NCBI GenBank assembly: GCA_001799845.1
Contig: MGUG01000007.1
Location: 1-64,000 of the forward strand
Source of the DNA: Elusimicrobia bacterium GWC2_64_44
GTDB taxonomy: Bacteria > Elusimicrobiota > Elusimicrobia > Elusimicrobiales > UBA9959
Direction: 5' to 3'
Length of the DNA stretch: 64,000 nt
A program made the position numbers and the translations under genes. The notes beneath the pieces were generated by a model. The model had not been told where the DNA came from. It ran no database searches and saw only the letters and a list, made by a program, of their open reading frames with translations. Positions 33,440-40,600 of this stretch are shown one piece after another. Numbering within the stretch: the stretch's first letter is position 1; the number at the start of each line of letters is the position of its first letter.

Positions 33440-34918
33440 ATGGACCTCACAGCGGCCGTTCTCGGCGTTTTCCCGGAAGCCTACCTGGTGGGCGGCGCCC
33501 TGCGCGACGCCCTCCTCAAGCGCCCCTTCAAGGACATCGACCTCGCCGTCCCGCCCTCGGCGGATTTCGGCGCGCGGCTGCGCCGCCTGGCCAGGAAGCT
33601 GGGCGCGGCGGCCTTCCCGCTCGACGAGGCAAGCCAGGTCTGGCGGCTCACCCAGCGTTCGGCCCCGTTCGCCCAGCTGGACGTCATGCCTTTCGTAGGC
33701 GGCTCGCTCGGCACGGACCTGGCCCGCCGGGACTTCACCATAAACGCCCTGGCGCTGCGCCTCACCCCGGGGCTCAAGTTCGCCGCGCGCAAGGACGGCG
33801 CCTTCACCTGCAAGGCGCCACGCGCCGGCGTCATAGACCTCCGCGGCGGCCTGAAGGACCTGGCCGCGCGCCGCTTGCGCCCGGTGGCGGCCGACATTTT
33901 CACCGAGGACCCGGTGCGGCTGCTGCGCGCCTTCCGCATAGCGGCGGCCCTGGATCTCACCCTGGCCCCTGAGACGCTGAAGGCCGTGAAGGCCCAGGCC
34001 GGGCTGATCAAGACCACCGCCCCCGAGCGCGTGCGCGAGGAGCTGATGCGCCTGCTGGAAAGCCCGGTCTCCCACAAGTGGCTGGCCCTGCTGCACAAGT
34101 ACGGCCTGCTGACCGCCGTCTTCCCCGACCTGGCCGCGCAGGAGGCCTGCGCCACCGGCTACTACGGCAAAGGCGGCGTGCTCACCCATACCCTGCGCGT
34201 CGTAGAGCGCCTGGACCACCTTTTAGAGAACCTGGACGCCTACCTGCCGGAGCACAAAAAAGTGGCGGCCCTGCTGCCGCCGCCGCGGCTGTTCAAGCTG
34301 GCCGGCCTGCTGCACGACATAGCCAAGCCGCCCAAGGCCGCCATGGTGGACGGCCGGCTGCGCTTCTTCGGCCACGAGGAGTACGGCGCGGTGATGGCGG
34401 AGCGTGTGATGGGCGACCTGCGCTTCTCGCGTGACGAGATCCGGGTGGTGACCAAGATCATCGGCACGCATCTGCGCCCTGGAAATTTAGCCGCCAACGA
34501 CAGTATCTCAGACCGCGCTATGTTCCGCTTCTTCCGGGCCATGGGCGAGCATACCATCCCGCTGCTTATCCTCTGCTGGGCCGACCACGCGAGCTATGTC
34601 TCTGCGGAGCAGCTGAAAAAGATGAAAGGGCGGCTGCGGGGCGAGCCCAAGCCGCTGCCGGCCGGCCTGCCCTACAACTCGCCCAAAAAGACGCTGCGCT
34701 ACATGCAGGTGCTCAACCAGCTCTTCACGGTTTATATAAAGAAGAACATGCAGTCCCGTTCGGCGCGGCTGGTGGACGGCAACGATGTGCTGAAGGTCTT
34801 GAAGATCCCCGAAGGCCCCCGCGTGGGCGAGCTGCTGGAGAAGGTGCACCTGCTGCAGTTCGAGGGCAAGATCAAGACCCGCGAGCAGGCCCTGAAAGCC
34901 CTGAAAGGTATGAACTAG
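33440..34918 (+). CDS. cca: CCA-adding/poly(A) polymerase-type tRNA nucleotidyltransferase with HD domain
   Basis: 492 aa. The N-terminal nucleotidyltransferase domain shows YLVGGALRDALL and the metal-binding DIDLAV pair; the neck/RNA-binding part has the EDPVRLLRAFRIAA motif; an HD-type phosphohydrolase domain follows (~230-400; LLHDIAKPPKAAM, IGTHLRPG). Proteins of this build add or repair the 3' CCA of tRNAs or polyadenylate RNA. The tRNA-Gly gene in this window does not encode CCA, consistent with a need for such an enzyme. RBS-like TAAGG lies 9 bp before the ATG at 33440. Distinguishing CCA-adding from A-adding or poly(A) activity is not possible by eye. Confidence 0.85.
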   Translation: MDLTAAVLGVFPEAYLVGGALRDALLKRPFKDIDLAVPPSADFGARLRRLARKLGAAAFPLDEASQVWRLTQRSAPFAQLDVMPFVGGSLGTDLARRDFTINALALRLTPGLKFAARKDGAFTCKAPRAGVIDLRGGLKDLAARRLRPVAADIFTEDPVRLLRAFRIAAALDLTLAPETLKAVKAQAGLIKTTAPERVREELMRLLESPVSHKWLALLHKYGLLTAVFPDLAAQEACATGYYGKGGVLTHTLRVVERLDHLLENLDAYLPEHKKVAALLPPPRLFKLAGLLHDIAKPPKAAMVDGRLRFFGHEEYGAVMAERVMGDLRFSRDEIRVVTKIIGTHLRPGNLAANDSISDRAMFRFFRAMGEHTIPLLILCWADHASYVSAEQLKKMKGRLRGEPKPLPAGLPYNSPKKTLRYMQVLNQLFTVYIKKNMQSRSARLVDGNDVLKVLKIPEGPRVGELLEKVHLLQFEGKIKTREQALKALKGMN

Positions 34919-35109
34919 GCCGGGACTGGTTCTCCGTGAGCGATTTTAGGCCGCAGGGCCAAGGTCCGGAGCGGACCGCCTATCATTAAGGCGGCGGCAA
35001 AGAATGTTTGAGGAGCGCACTGTGTGCGCGACGAGTTCTTTGCCGGCGGAGGACCGCAGGCCCTCTTCCCCCACGGCCGCTTATGAGCGAGCGGGGAACC
35101 AGTCCCGCC
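34919..35109 (+). ncRNA. Structured RNA candidate, rod-like and 6S-RNA-like
   Basis: About 190 nt between the nucleotidyltransferase stop and the next gene can fold into one long rod. An outer 16-bp helix (34921-34936 with 35092-35107, one G.T pair) encloses a symmetric open region of about 12+13 nt, then GGCCG/CGGCC (34949-34953 with 35074-35078), AGGGCC/GGCCCT (34955-34960 with 35059-35064), a 10-bp helix (34995-35004 with 35036-35045) and a terminal hairpin GCGCAC-TGT-GTGCGC (35015-35029). Alternative local hairpins exist on the 5' side (34963-34977, 34975-34996). Size, closing stem, central bubble and switchable helices resemble 6S RNA. No long open frame fits. A terminator follows at 35161. 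Other structured RNAs are possible. Confidence 0.55.
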
Positions 35110-35160
35110 CCTCACGGGGAACCGTCCCCGGCCCGCCGACAACAACACTAATTGCCCGAA

Positions 35161-35189
35161 GGGCCTACGAGAGAGTAGGCCCTTTTTTT
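35161..35189 (+). terminator. Rho-independent terminator
   Basis: An 8-bp perfect stem GGGCCTAC/GTAGGCCC (35161-35168 with 35175-35182), loop GAGAGA, followed by seven T. The T run is on the + strand, supporting + strand transcription of the upstream RNA candidate. Confidence 0.9.
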
Positions 35190-35240
35190 AATTTATGGGG
35201 GCCCCTGGGCCCGTGCCCGAATGGCGTCAAAAGACTAGAC

Positions 35241-35262
35241 TATAAGTGTAAGGGACGGAGGA
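35241..35262 (+). promoter_or_regulatory. -10 box and Shine-Dalgarno of the 205-aa exported protein gene
   Basis: TATAAG at 35241-35246 is a good -10 box, but no clear -35 precedes it. GGAGGA at 35257-35262, 8 bp before ATG 35271, is one of the strongest ribosome binding sites in the window and settles that start codon. Confidence 0.45.
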
Positions 35263-35270
35263 TTCAATTT

Positions 35271-35888
35271 ATGAAAATAAAATTCGCGCTTTCCGCAGGC
35301 CTGGTGCTCCTCTCGGGGCTCGGTTTAGCTTTCGCCGGTCAGGCCAAGACCGCCGCCGTTCCCGCGGTGACCCAGGAAGACGCGAAGGTCAAGGAGTTCA
35401 AGGACATACTTTTCAAACTGGTGCGCCAGGACGAATACCTCGACGAGGCCATCGAGTCCCTGGACTCCTCCGCCGCCCGCCCCGACGCGCAGGAGCTTTC
35501 CGCCCTCGGCGTCAGCCTCAAGTCCATCGCCAAGAACCTCAACCACGTCTCCGCCCTCAACAAGGCCGAGTTCACCGCCATCCAGCCCGACACCAGGCTG
35601 GCCACCTACACCAACACCATCCTCAGCTACAGCCGCAAAGTGGACCGCAAGGCCGGCCAGGTCGGCGCGCTGATAGCGCAGCTGGCCGTCAAGAACAAGA
35701 AGGCCGCCATGCGCGACGCCGTCACCACCCGCAAGAACGGCAAGAAAGCCCGCGGCGGCAAGCAGTTGACGCAGATCCTCGAGGAGCAGAAGGCCGTGGA
35801 GCGCCTGGCCCTGGACGCCAAGACCCTGCGCGGCGCCTCCCGCAACCTGACCGCCACCAGCAAGTGGCTCTACATCGCTTCCAAATAA
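35271..35888 (+). CDS. Small exported helical protein, unknown function
   Basis: 205 aa. Signal peptide (1-23, ending GLAFAG), mature part almost entirely alpha-helical, rich in Lys, Ala, Leu and Gln, with no Cys and no recognisable motif. The C-terminal half is strongly basic (KNKKAAMRDAVTTRKNGKKARGG split around ~145-165), unusual for a periplasmic protein and suggestive of binding a polyanion or membrane surface. It is monocistronic: its own RBS, a terminator before it (35161) and a terminator after it (35908). The frame is open further upstream but that part overlaps the RNA candidate and terminator. I do not recognise the family. Confidence 0.75.
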   Translation: MKIKFALSAGLVLLSGLGLAFAGQAKTAAVPAVTQEDAKVKEFKDILFKLVRQDEYLDEAIESLDSSAARPDAQELSALGVSLKSIAKNLNHVSALNKAEFTAIQPDTRLATYTNTILSYSRKVDRKAGQVGALIAQLAVKNKKAAMRDAVTTRKNGKKARGGKQLTQILEEQKAVERLALDAKTLRGASRNLTATSKWLYIASK

Positions 35889-35907
35889 CCGGTCCATCCC
35901 GAAAAAG

Positions 35908-35935
35908 ATCCCCCGCGAGCGCGGGGGATTTTTTT
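35908..35935 (+). terminator. Rho-independent terminator
   Basis: Stem ATCCCCCGC/GCGGGGGAT (35908-35916 with 35921-35929), loop GAGC, then a T run to 35935. It ends the 205-aa protein transcript. Confidence 0.92.
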
Positions 35936-35953
35936 ATACGGCGGCATAAATTG

Positions 35954-35959
35954 TAAAAT
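35954..35959 (+). promoter_or_regulatory. -10 box of folE (near-leaderless)
   Basis: TAAAAT at 35954-35959, 9 bp before the ATG at 35969, inside TTGTAAAATT. The same 10-mer precedes the pyruvate kinase gene at 58486-58495. The -35 is poor (TTTTTA at 35931, inside the terminator T run). Confidence 0.35.
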
Positions 35960-35968
35960 TTACCCTAT

Positions 35969-36523
35969 ATGAAAGATCCGCTTGAAACAGCCGCGCTGCA
36001 GATCCTGAAGGCCCTCGGGGAGAACCCGGCCCGCGAAGGGCTCAAGAAAACCCCGCTGCGCGTGGCGCGCGCCCTGCGCGAGATAACCTCGGGCTACGGC
36101 GCCGACATGGCCAAGGTTTTCAACGGCGCCTTCTTCAAGGCGGATTACCGCGAGATGGTGATAGTCAAGGACATCGCCTTCTACTCGCTCTGCGAGCACC
36201 ATATGCTGCCCTTCTTCGGCAAGGCGCACATAGCCTATATTCCCAACGGCCGCATAGTGGGCCTGTCCAAGATCCCGCGGCTGGTGGAGGCCTTCTCCCG
36301 CCGCCTGCAGGTGCAGGAGCGCCTGACCGAGGAGATCGCCGAGACGCTCTATAAAGTGCTCAAGCCCCGCGGGGTGGGTGTGGTCATGGAAGCAGAGCAC
36401 CTGTGCGTCAGCATGCGCGGGGTCAAGAACGAGACCTCTTTCGCCACCACCAGCGCCATGCTGGGCTCCTTCCGCTCGGACCACAAAGTCCGCTCCGAAT
36501 TCCTGGACCTCATAAAGAGATAA
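35969..36523 (+). CDS. folE: GTP cyclohydrolase I
   Basis: 184 aa, normal length for type I GTP cyclohydrolase, the first enzyme of tetrahydrofolate (and pterin/queuosine precursor) synthesis from GTP. Zinc ligands C75 and H78 are in the CEHHMLPFFGKAHIAYIP segment and C146 is in MEAEHLCVSMRG. The IVGLSKIPRLVEAFSRRLQ and ERLTEEIAE motifs are typical. The ATG at 35969 has no Shine-Dalgarno sequence and sits 9 bp after a -10 box. No other folate gene adjoins and no terminator is evident after the stop. Confidence 0.97.
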   Translation: MKDPLETAALQILKALGENPAREGLKKTPLRVARALREITSGYGADMAKVFNGAFFKADYREMVIVKDIAFYSLCEHHMLPFFGKAHIAYIPNGRIVGLSKIPRLVEAFSRRLQVQERLTEEIAETLYKVLKPRGVGVVMEAEHLCVSMRGVKNETSFATTSAMLGSFRSDHKVRSEFLDLIKR

Positions 36524-36675
36524 TATTATTATTGAAATCAATCCGGCTTTTAAGTAGAATTTACACGTATTGTTCTTTATAATTAATTGCAGTTTTCACA
36601 ATGAGGTCCCCTTTCATCTCCGGGTGGTTCAGCGCAGCGACCAAGCGCAGCGCAGGAAGCAAGCGACGATGAAAT

Positions 36676-36749
36676 GGAGGGCAGAGCCCTCCTTGTGGAG
36701 CACCCGGCCGACGAAGGCCGGGCGGCAATCCGTCCGCCTTTGGCGGATG
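36676..36749 (+). other. Three consecutive hairpins upstream of tRNA-Gly
   Basis: Three perfect or nearly perfect stem-loops lie in a row: GGAGGG/CCCTCC with a 5-nt loop (36676-36692), CCCGGCC/GGCCGGG with a 6-nt loop (36703-36722), and CGTCCGCC/GGCGGATG with loop TTT (36731-36749, one G.T pair). The third ends 9 bp before the tRNA. No T run follows, so they are not terminators. The rest of 36524-36675 is an AT-rich part (to ~36605) and a GC-rich part without a credible gene. They may be part of the tRNA precursor or a palindromic repeat element. Confidence 0.5.
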
Positions 36750-36757
36750 CGACCGAT

Positions 36758-36828
36758 GCGGGTGTAGTTCAATGGTAGAACGAGTGCTTCCCAAGCATTA
36801 GACGTGGGTCCGATTCCCATCACCCGCT
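36758..36828 (+). tRNA. tRNA-Gly (anticodon CCC)
   Basis: 71 nt. Acceptor stem GCGGGTG pairs with CACCCGC, discriminator T; D arm GTTC/GAAC; anticodon stem AGTGC/GCATT with loop TTCCCAA, so anticodon CCC reading GGG. The T stem is GTGGG/CCCAT. No 3' CCA is encoded. It closely resembles known tRNA-Gly(CCC). One oddity: the T loop reads TCCGATT, with C where nearly all tRNAs have T (position 55, normally pseudouridine). The last 16 bp are also part of a perfect inverted repeat. Confidence 0.93.
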
Positions 36829-36913
36829 ATTTTGCGTAGTTAGATATGAACGGCGCGGTCCCATCAGAAGCTTAACGCGGGAGTAATCCCGCAAAATAGC
36901 GGGTGATGGGAAT
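36813..36913. repeat. 24-bp perfect inverted repeat covering the tRNA 3' end
   Basis: Bases 36813-36836 (tRNA 3' end plus 8 bp) recur as an exact reverse complement at 36890-36913. The 53-bp interval holds a hairpin GCGGGA-GTAA-TCCCGC (36877-36892). A third partial copy, TCACCCGCT, lies at 36946-36954 after a tandem GCTCGCTG repeat (~36929-36945). No gene is seen from 36829 to 37025. tRNA-end duplications are typical of integration sites, but no integrase is nearby. Confidence 0.8.
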
Positions 36914-37025
36914 TCCTGATAGCAGAAGCTCGCTGACGCTCGCTGTCACCCGCTCCTGACTTATATTGGTTAGACGGTAATCTTTCTAAATTAAAAACCA
37001 GTTCCAGCTTCACCTTCATAACAAG

Positions 37026-37565
37026 ATGACGAAATCTAAAAAATTCTGGGCGGCTGTGGCGCTGGCGAGCCTGGCCGTAATGGTTTATTCCGCCTGGTCC
37101 ATCTACGGGCGCATCAACCAGCATTTTTCCGGGGACACCATAGAGGTGCGCCCCGTACCCATGCCGCCGCCTTCCGAAGAGCCCGGCGACGACACGGTCA
37201 GGGAGACCGCCGAAGAGAAGCCGCAGCCCGAAGCGCAGGCGGACCGGGAAGAAGAGAGCAAAGCGGGCAAACCCGCCGCCGCTCCGGCCGCTGCGGCCGC
37301 GCCCAAGCCTGAGGAGGGGGGCAAGGTCAAGGCCTTGAAGACCTCCTTCGAATACAAGGACCCCTTCGCCAAGTCCGTGCGCATAGCCGGCACCTTCACC
37401 TCCTGGAAAGAGAAGGCCCTGGTCAAGAAGAGCGGCGTCTGGAAAACCGACATCTACATCCTTCCCGGCACCTACCCGTACCATTTCATAGTGAACGGCA
37501 AGAACAAGGCGGATCCCGGCAAGCCCAAGACCGCGGGGGGGGATTCCCTGGTGACGGTGCAGTAG
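37026..37565 (+). CDS. Membrane-anchored protein with AMPK/CBM48-type glycogen-binding-like domain
   Basis: 179 aa. One membrane helix (~7-28) with a basic start (TKSKK) anchors the protein; residues ~35-95 are a Pro/Glu/Ala-rich linker; residues ~100-175 form a beta-sandwich domain with the CBM48/AMPK-beta pattern (FEYKDPFAKSVRIAGTF, TSWKEKALVKKSGVWKT, LPGTYPYHFIVNGK). In enzymes such domains bind glycogen-like glucans or are protein-interaction modules. With the helix at the N-terminus, the domain probably lies in the periplasm. No catalytic domain is attached. It stands alone, 66 bp before the kelch protein gene. Confidence 0.78.
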   Translation: MTKSKKFWAAVALASLAVMVYSAWSIYGRINQHFSGDTIEVRPVPMPPPSEEPGDDTVRETAEEKPQPEAQADREEESKAGKPAAAPAAAAAPKPEEGGKVKALKTSFEYKDPFAKSVRIAGTFTSWKEKALVKKSGVWKTDIYILPGTYPYHFIVNGKNKADPGKPKTAGGDSLVTVQ

Positions 37566-37631
37566 GCGAGTGTTAAACTTTTGTTAACAATCTTGTAACA
37601 GCGTTACTGTAGACTATCTCTGGATCAGGTT

Positions 37632-40600
37632 ATGAATTTTAGAAAAGCCCTGGCTTTCTCGCTGCTGGCCCCGCTGCTGTTTACGGCGGGCGCAAGCGCC
37701 ATGCTCAACAACCGCTTCAGCCACGCCGCCGTGCTGCTGCCCGACGGCAACATGCTCTTCACCGGCGGCTCCACGGCCGCCAGCATGACCAGCAACACCG
37801 TTGAGATCTACAACATGGCCGCCAACAGCTACCAGGCCTGGGGAGCGCTCAATACCGGCCGCTCGTCCCACACGGCCACGCTGATGTCCGACGGCCGCGT
37901 GCTGATAGCCGGCGGCCTGGTGGCCGGCGGCGCGCCCTCCACTTCGCTAGAGGTCTGCAGGCCGCAGACCGCCGACTGCATCGCGGCCGGCAACATGGCC
38001 ACGGCGCGCGCCTGGCATACGGCCACGCTGCTTTCCAAAGGCCCCAACGCCGGCAAGGTATTGCTCTGCGGCGGCCGTACCGGCCTAGCCACCAGCAGCC
38101 ACACCGCCACCGAATCCTGCGAATTTTTTACCCCCGGCTCAAACGGCACCACCGCAGCCGGTACCATGGTCAGCCCGCGCATGGGCCATACGGCCGTACT
38201 GCTGCAGTCCGGCCGCGTGTTCATCTCCGGCGGCGTCCGCGCCGGCGGGGGGGGCAGCCCTGAATGGGTCTACGAGCCCATGAACGAGATGTACGAGCCC
38301 GCAGCCAACCAGTGGACCCCCGTTTCCGCCCTGCTGAAGGGCAGGATCAGCCATAGCGCCACCCCGCTGAACAACGGCAAGATCCTGATAGCCGGCGGCT
38401 ACAACGAGGCCAACAAGCAGGTCTGCATCGGCGACGAGAACAGCCTGGAGTACGACTGCTGGCATATCGCTTTCAACGCCGCGGTCCAGAACAACGGCAC
38501 CCACGGCTACATCGACGGCGCCGAGTTCTACGACCAGAACGGCGGCCGCGTGCTCCTGAGCGAAGAGGGGCAGTGGATGCTCCCCTACCGCGTCTCCCAG
38601 CACAGCGCCGCGCTGACCCCTGACGGCAAGTGGCGCATCCACGGCGGCTACGGCAATATCTTCCCTACCTTCTTCTCCAACGCGCCGGCCCTCACCCCCA
38701 ACACCACTTTCTTCATGACGCAGATGACCAACGGCACCACGCATTACGCCAACATCAGCAACACCAGCGTAGTGGAGTTCCCGCTGGACTTCGAACTTTC
38801 CCGCCCGGTCTCCGGCCGCCTGGTCGAAGCCGACGCCTTCATTTCCCCGCCCGCCGCGGCGGGCCTCGCCTCGGTGGAGTTCGACGCGGTCAAGATCTAC
38901 CTGCCCGCCGCCGTGTCCCGCCTGGACGGCGCGGCCGTAGGCACCCTGCTTTGCGGTGGCGCGGTCCCCTGCGACTTCATGCCCGGGGATTTCAACTCCG
39001 TGACGCGCCTCTACCAGCCCACCGGCACGGCCTCCTTCGAAAAGATCTCCGTGCCCTCCGGCGGCGACGACAACCCTACCACAGCCGTCAGCGGCGCCAC
39101 GGTCATGACCCCGAACCCTCTGCTGCCCACCGAAGGCGGGCGCGCCCTCACCGGGAATTTCACCACCAACGTAGCCATCGCCGTCCCGGACGTCTTCGGC
39201 CGTATAAAGGGCGTGGCCAAGATACTCTCCGGCAGGATAGGGGACAACAACGCCGAGTACTCAATCAATATAGAGGAAGGGGGACGGGCCAACTTCGATT
39301 TCAACGCGCTTGCTCCCACCTCCTGCGACCATGTAGAGGACAAGACCTGCATCTACACCACCCAGCTGACCTTCACCGGCATCACCGCCCAGGTCTCCAA
39401 CCTGACCACCCTTGAAGACGGCACCACCTTTTACACCGGCGCATGGCCCGAGGGCGTGAACCTGAACACCGCGCTGGCCAACGACCCGATAACCCTTTCG
39501 CTCGAGCTGGATTTCATCGCCCGCGAGGTCTACGCGCTGGACCGCGAGCCCGCCTACAGCTTCGACAGGTCTACCACGGTGATCCGCCAGATGCTCTTCA
39601 CCACGCAGCTCGCCTACGACCCCTCCTCCAACAGTTGGGACCCGCTGGACGACCTCGACGTCTCGCCCACGCTTTACCTCCCGGCCTTCAACCACACCGC
39701 CATGCTGACACCGGCCGGCGACACCTGGGTGCTGGGCGGCCGCAATTGCGAGGCCACCCCGGGCGCCGACTGCCTCCGGGGCACCAAGCGCTTCCTGCCG
39801 GTCAGCAGCGGCACCATCAACGTCCCGGTCTTCCGCGACGAGGAGGGCAGCACCGACTGGCCCCTGGGGAAAAAGCTGATCACCAAGCGGGCCTTCCATA
39901 CCAGCACCGTACTCCCCACCGGCCACATCCTGACCTGCGGCGGCTCCGACGGCGCCCGCCCGCTCAGCTCCTGCGAATTGATGGACCCGGCCACCAAGGT
40001 CTGGACCCAGACCGCCGCCATGAAAATGGCGCGCGCCAACCATACCGCCACCCTGCTGCCCAACGGCAACGTCCTGGTGGCCGGCGGCGTGAACCCTTCC
40101 GGCGTAGCCATCAGCTCGGCCGAGGTCTTCTACCCCGACACCCAGCGCTGGGTGGCCACTTCCCCGATGATCCAGGCGCGCCAGCTGCACTCGGCCACGC
40201 TGCTGCCCGACGGCAACGTCCTGGTGGCCGGCGGCGCCACGCTGAGCACCTACGCCGCCACCGCGGAGCTCTATATCTCTTCCACCGCCTACTGGCTCAG
40301 CACCGTGACCGGCCTGGTCAACGGCAGGTCCCAGCATACGGCCACGCTGCTCAAGAACGGCAATGTGCTGCTGGCCGGCGGCATTAACGGCTTCGGCCCT
40401 ATGCGCCAGACCGAAATTTACAATTACCAGACCCGCAGCTTCGGCGCGGCTGGCAACATGAACAGGACCAAGTACGCCCACACGGCCACGCTGCTGCGCG
40501 ACGGCAACGTCCTGGCGGTGGGCGGGTCCGACGGCATAGACGCCACGGGCATCTGCGAGATCTACAACGGTACCGCCTGGTCCTATACGGGGGGCATGAA

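Noticed and set aside
34919-35109. RNase P RNA or tmRNA
   Set aside because: The conserved GAGGAAAGTCCGGGC block of RNase P RNA and the tRNA-like ends of tmRNA are absent.
35004-35270. N-terminal extension of the 205-aa exported protein
   Set aside because: The extension would cover the RNA candidate and its terminator and would destroy the signal peptide; the ATG at 35271 has a strong ribosome binding site.
36570-36767. 65-aa plus-strand open frame before the tRNA
   Set aside because: It runs through the three hairpins into the tRNA gene, has no ribosome binding site and no domain.
36829-37025. Genomic island boundary at tRNA-Gly
   Set aside because: The tRNA-end copies suggest it, but no integrase, transposase or phage gene follows and downstream genes share the composition of the rest; kept only as a repeat finding.
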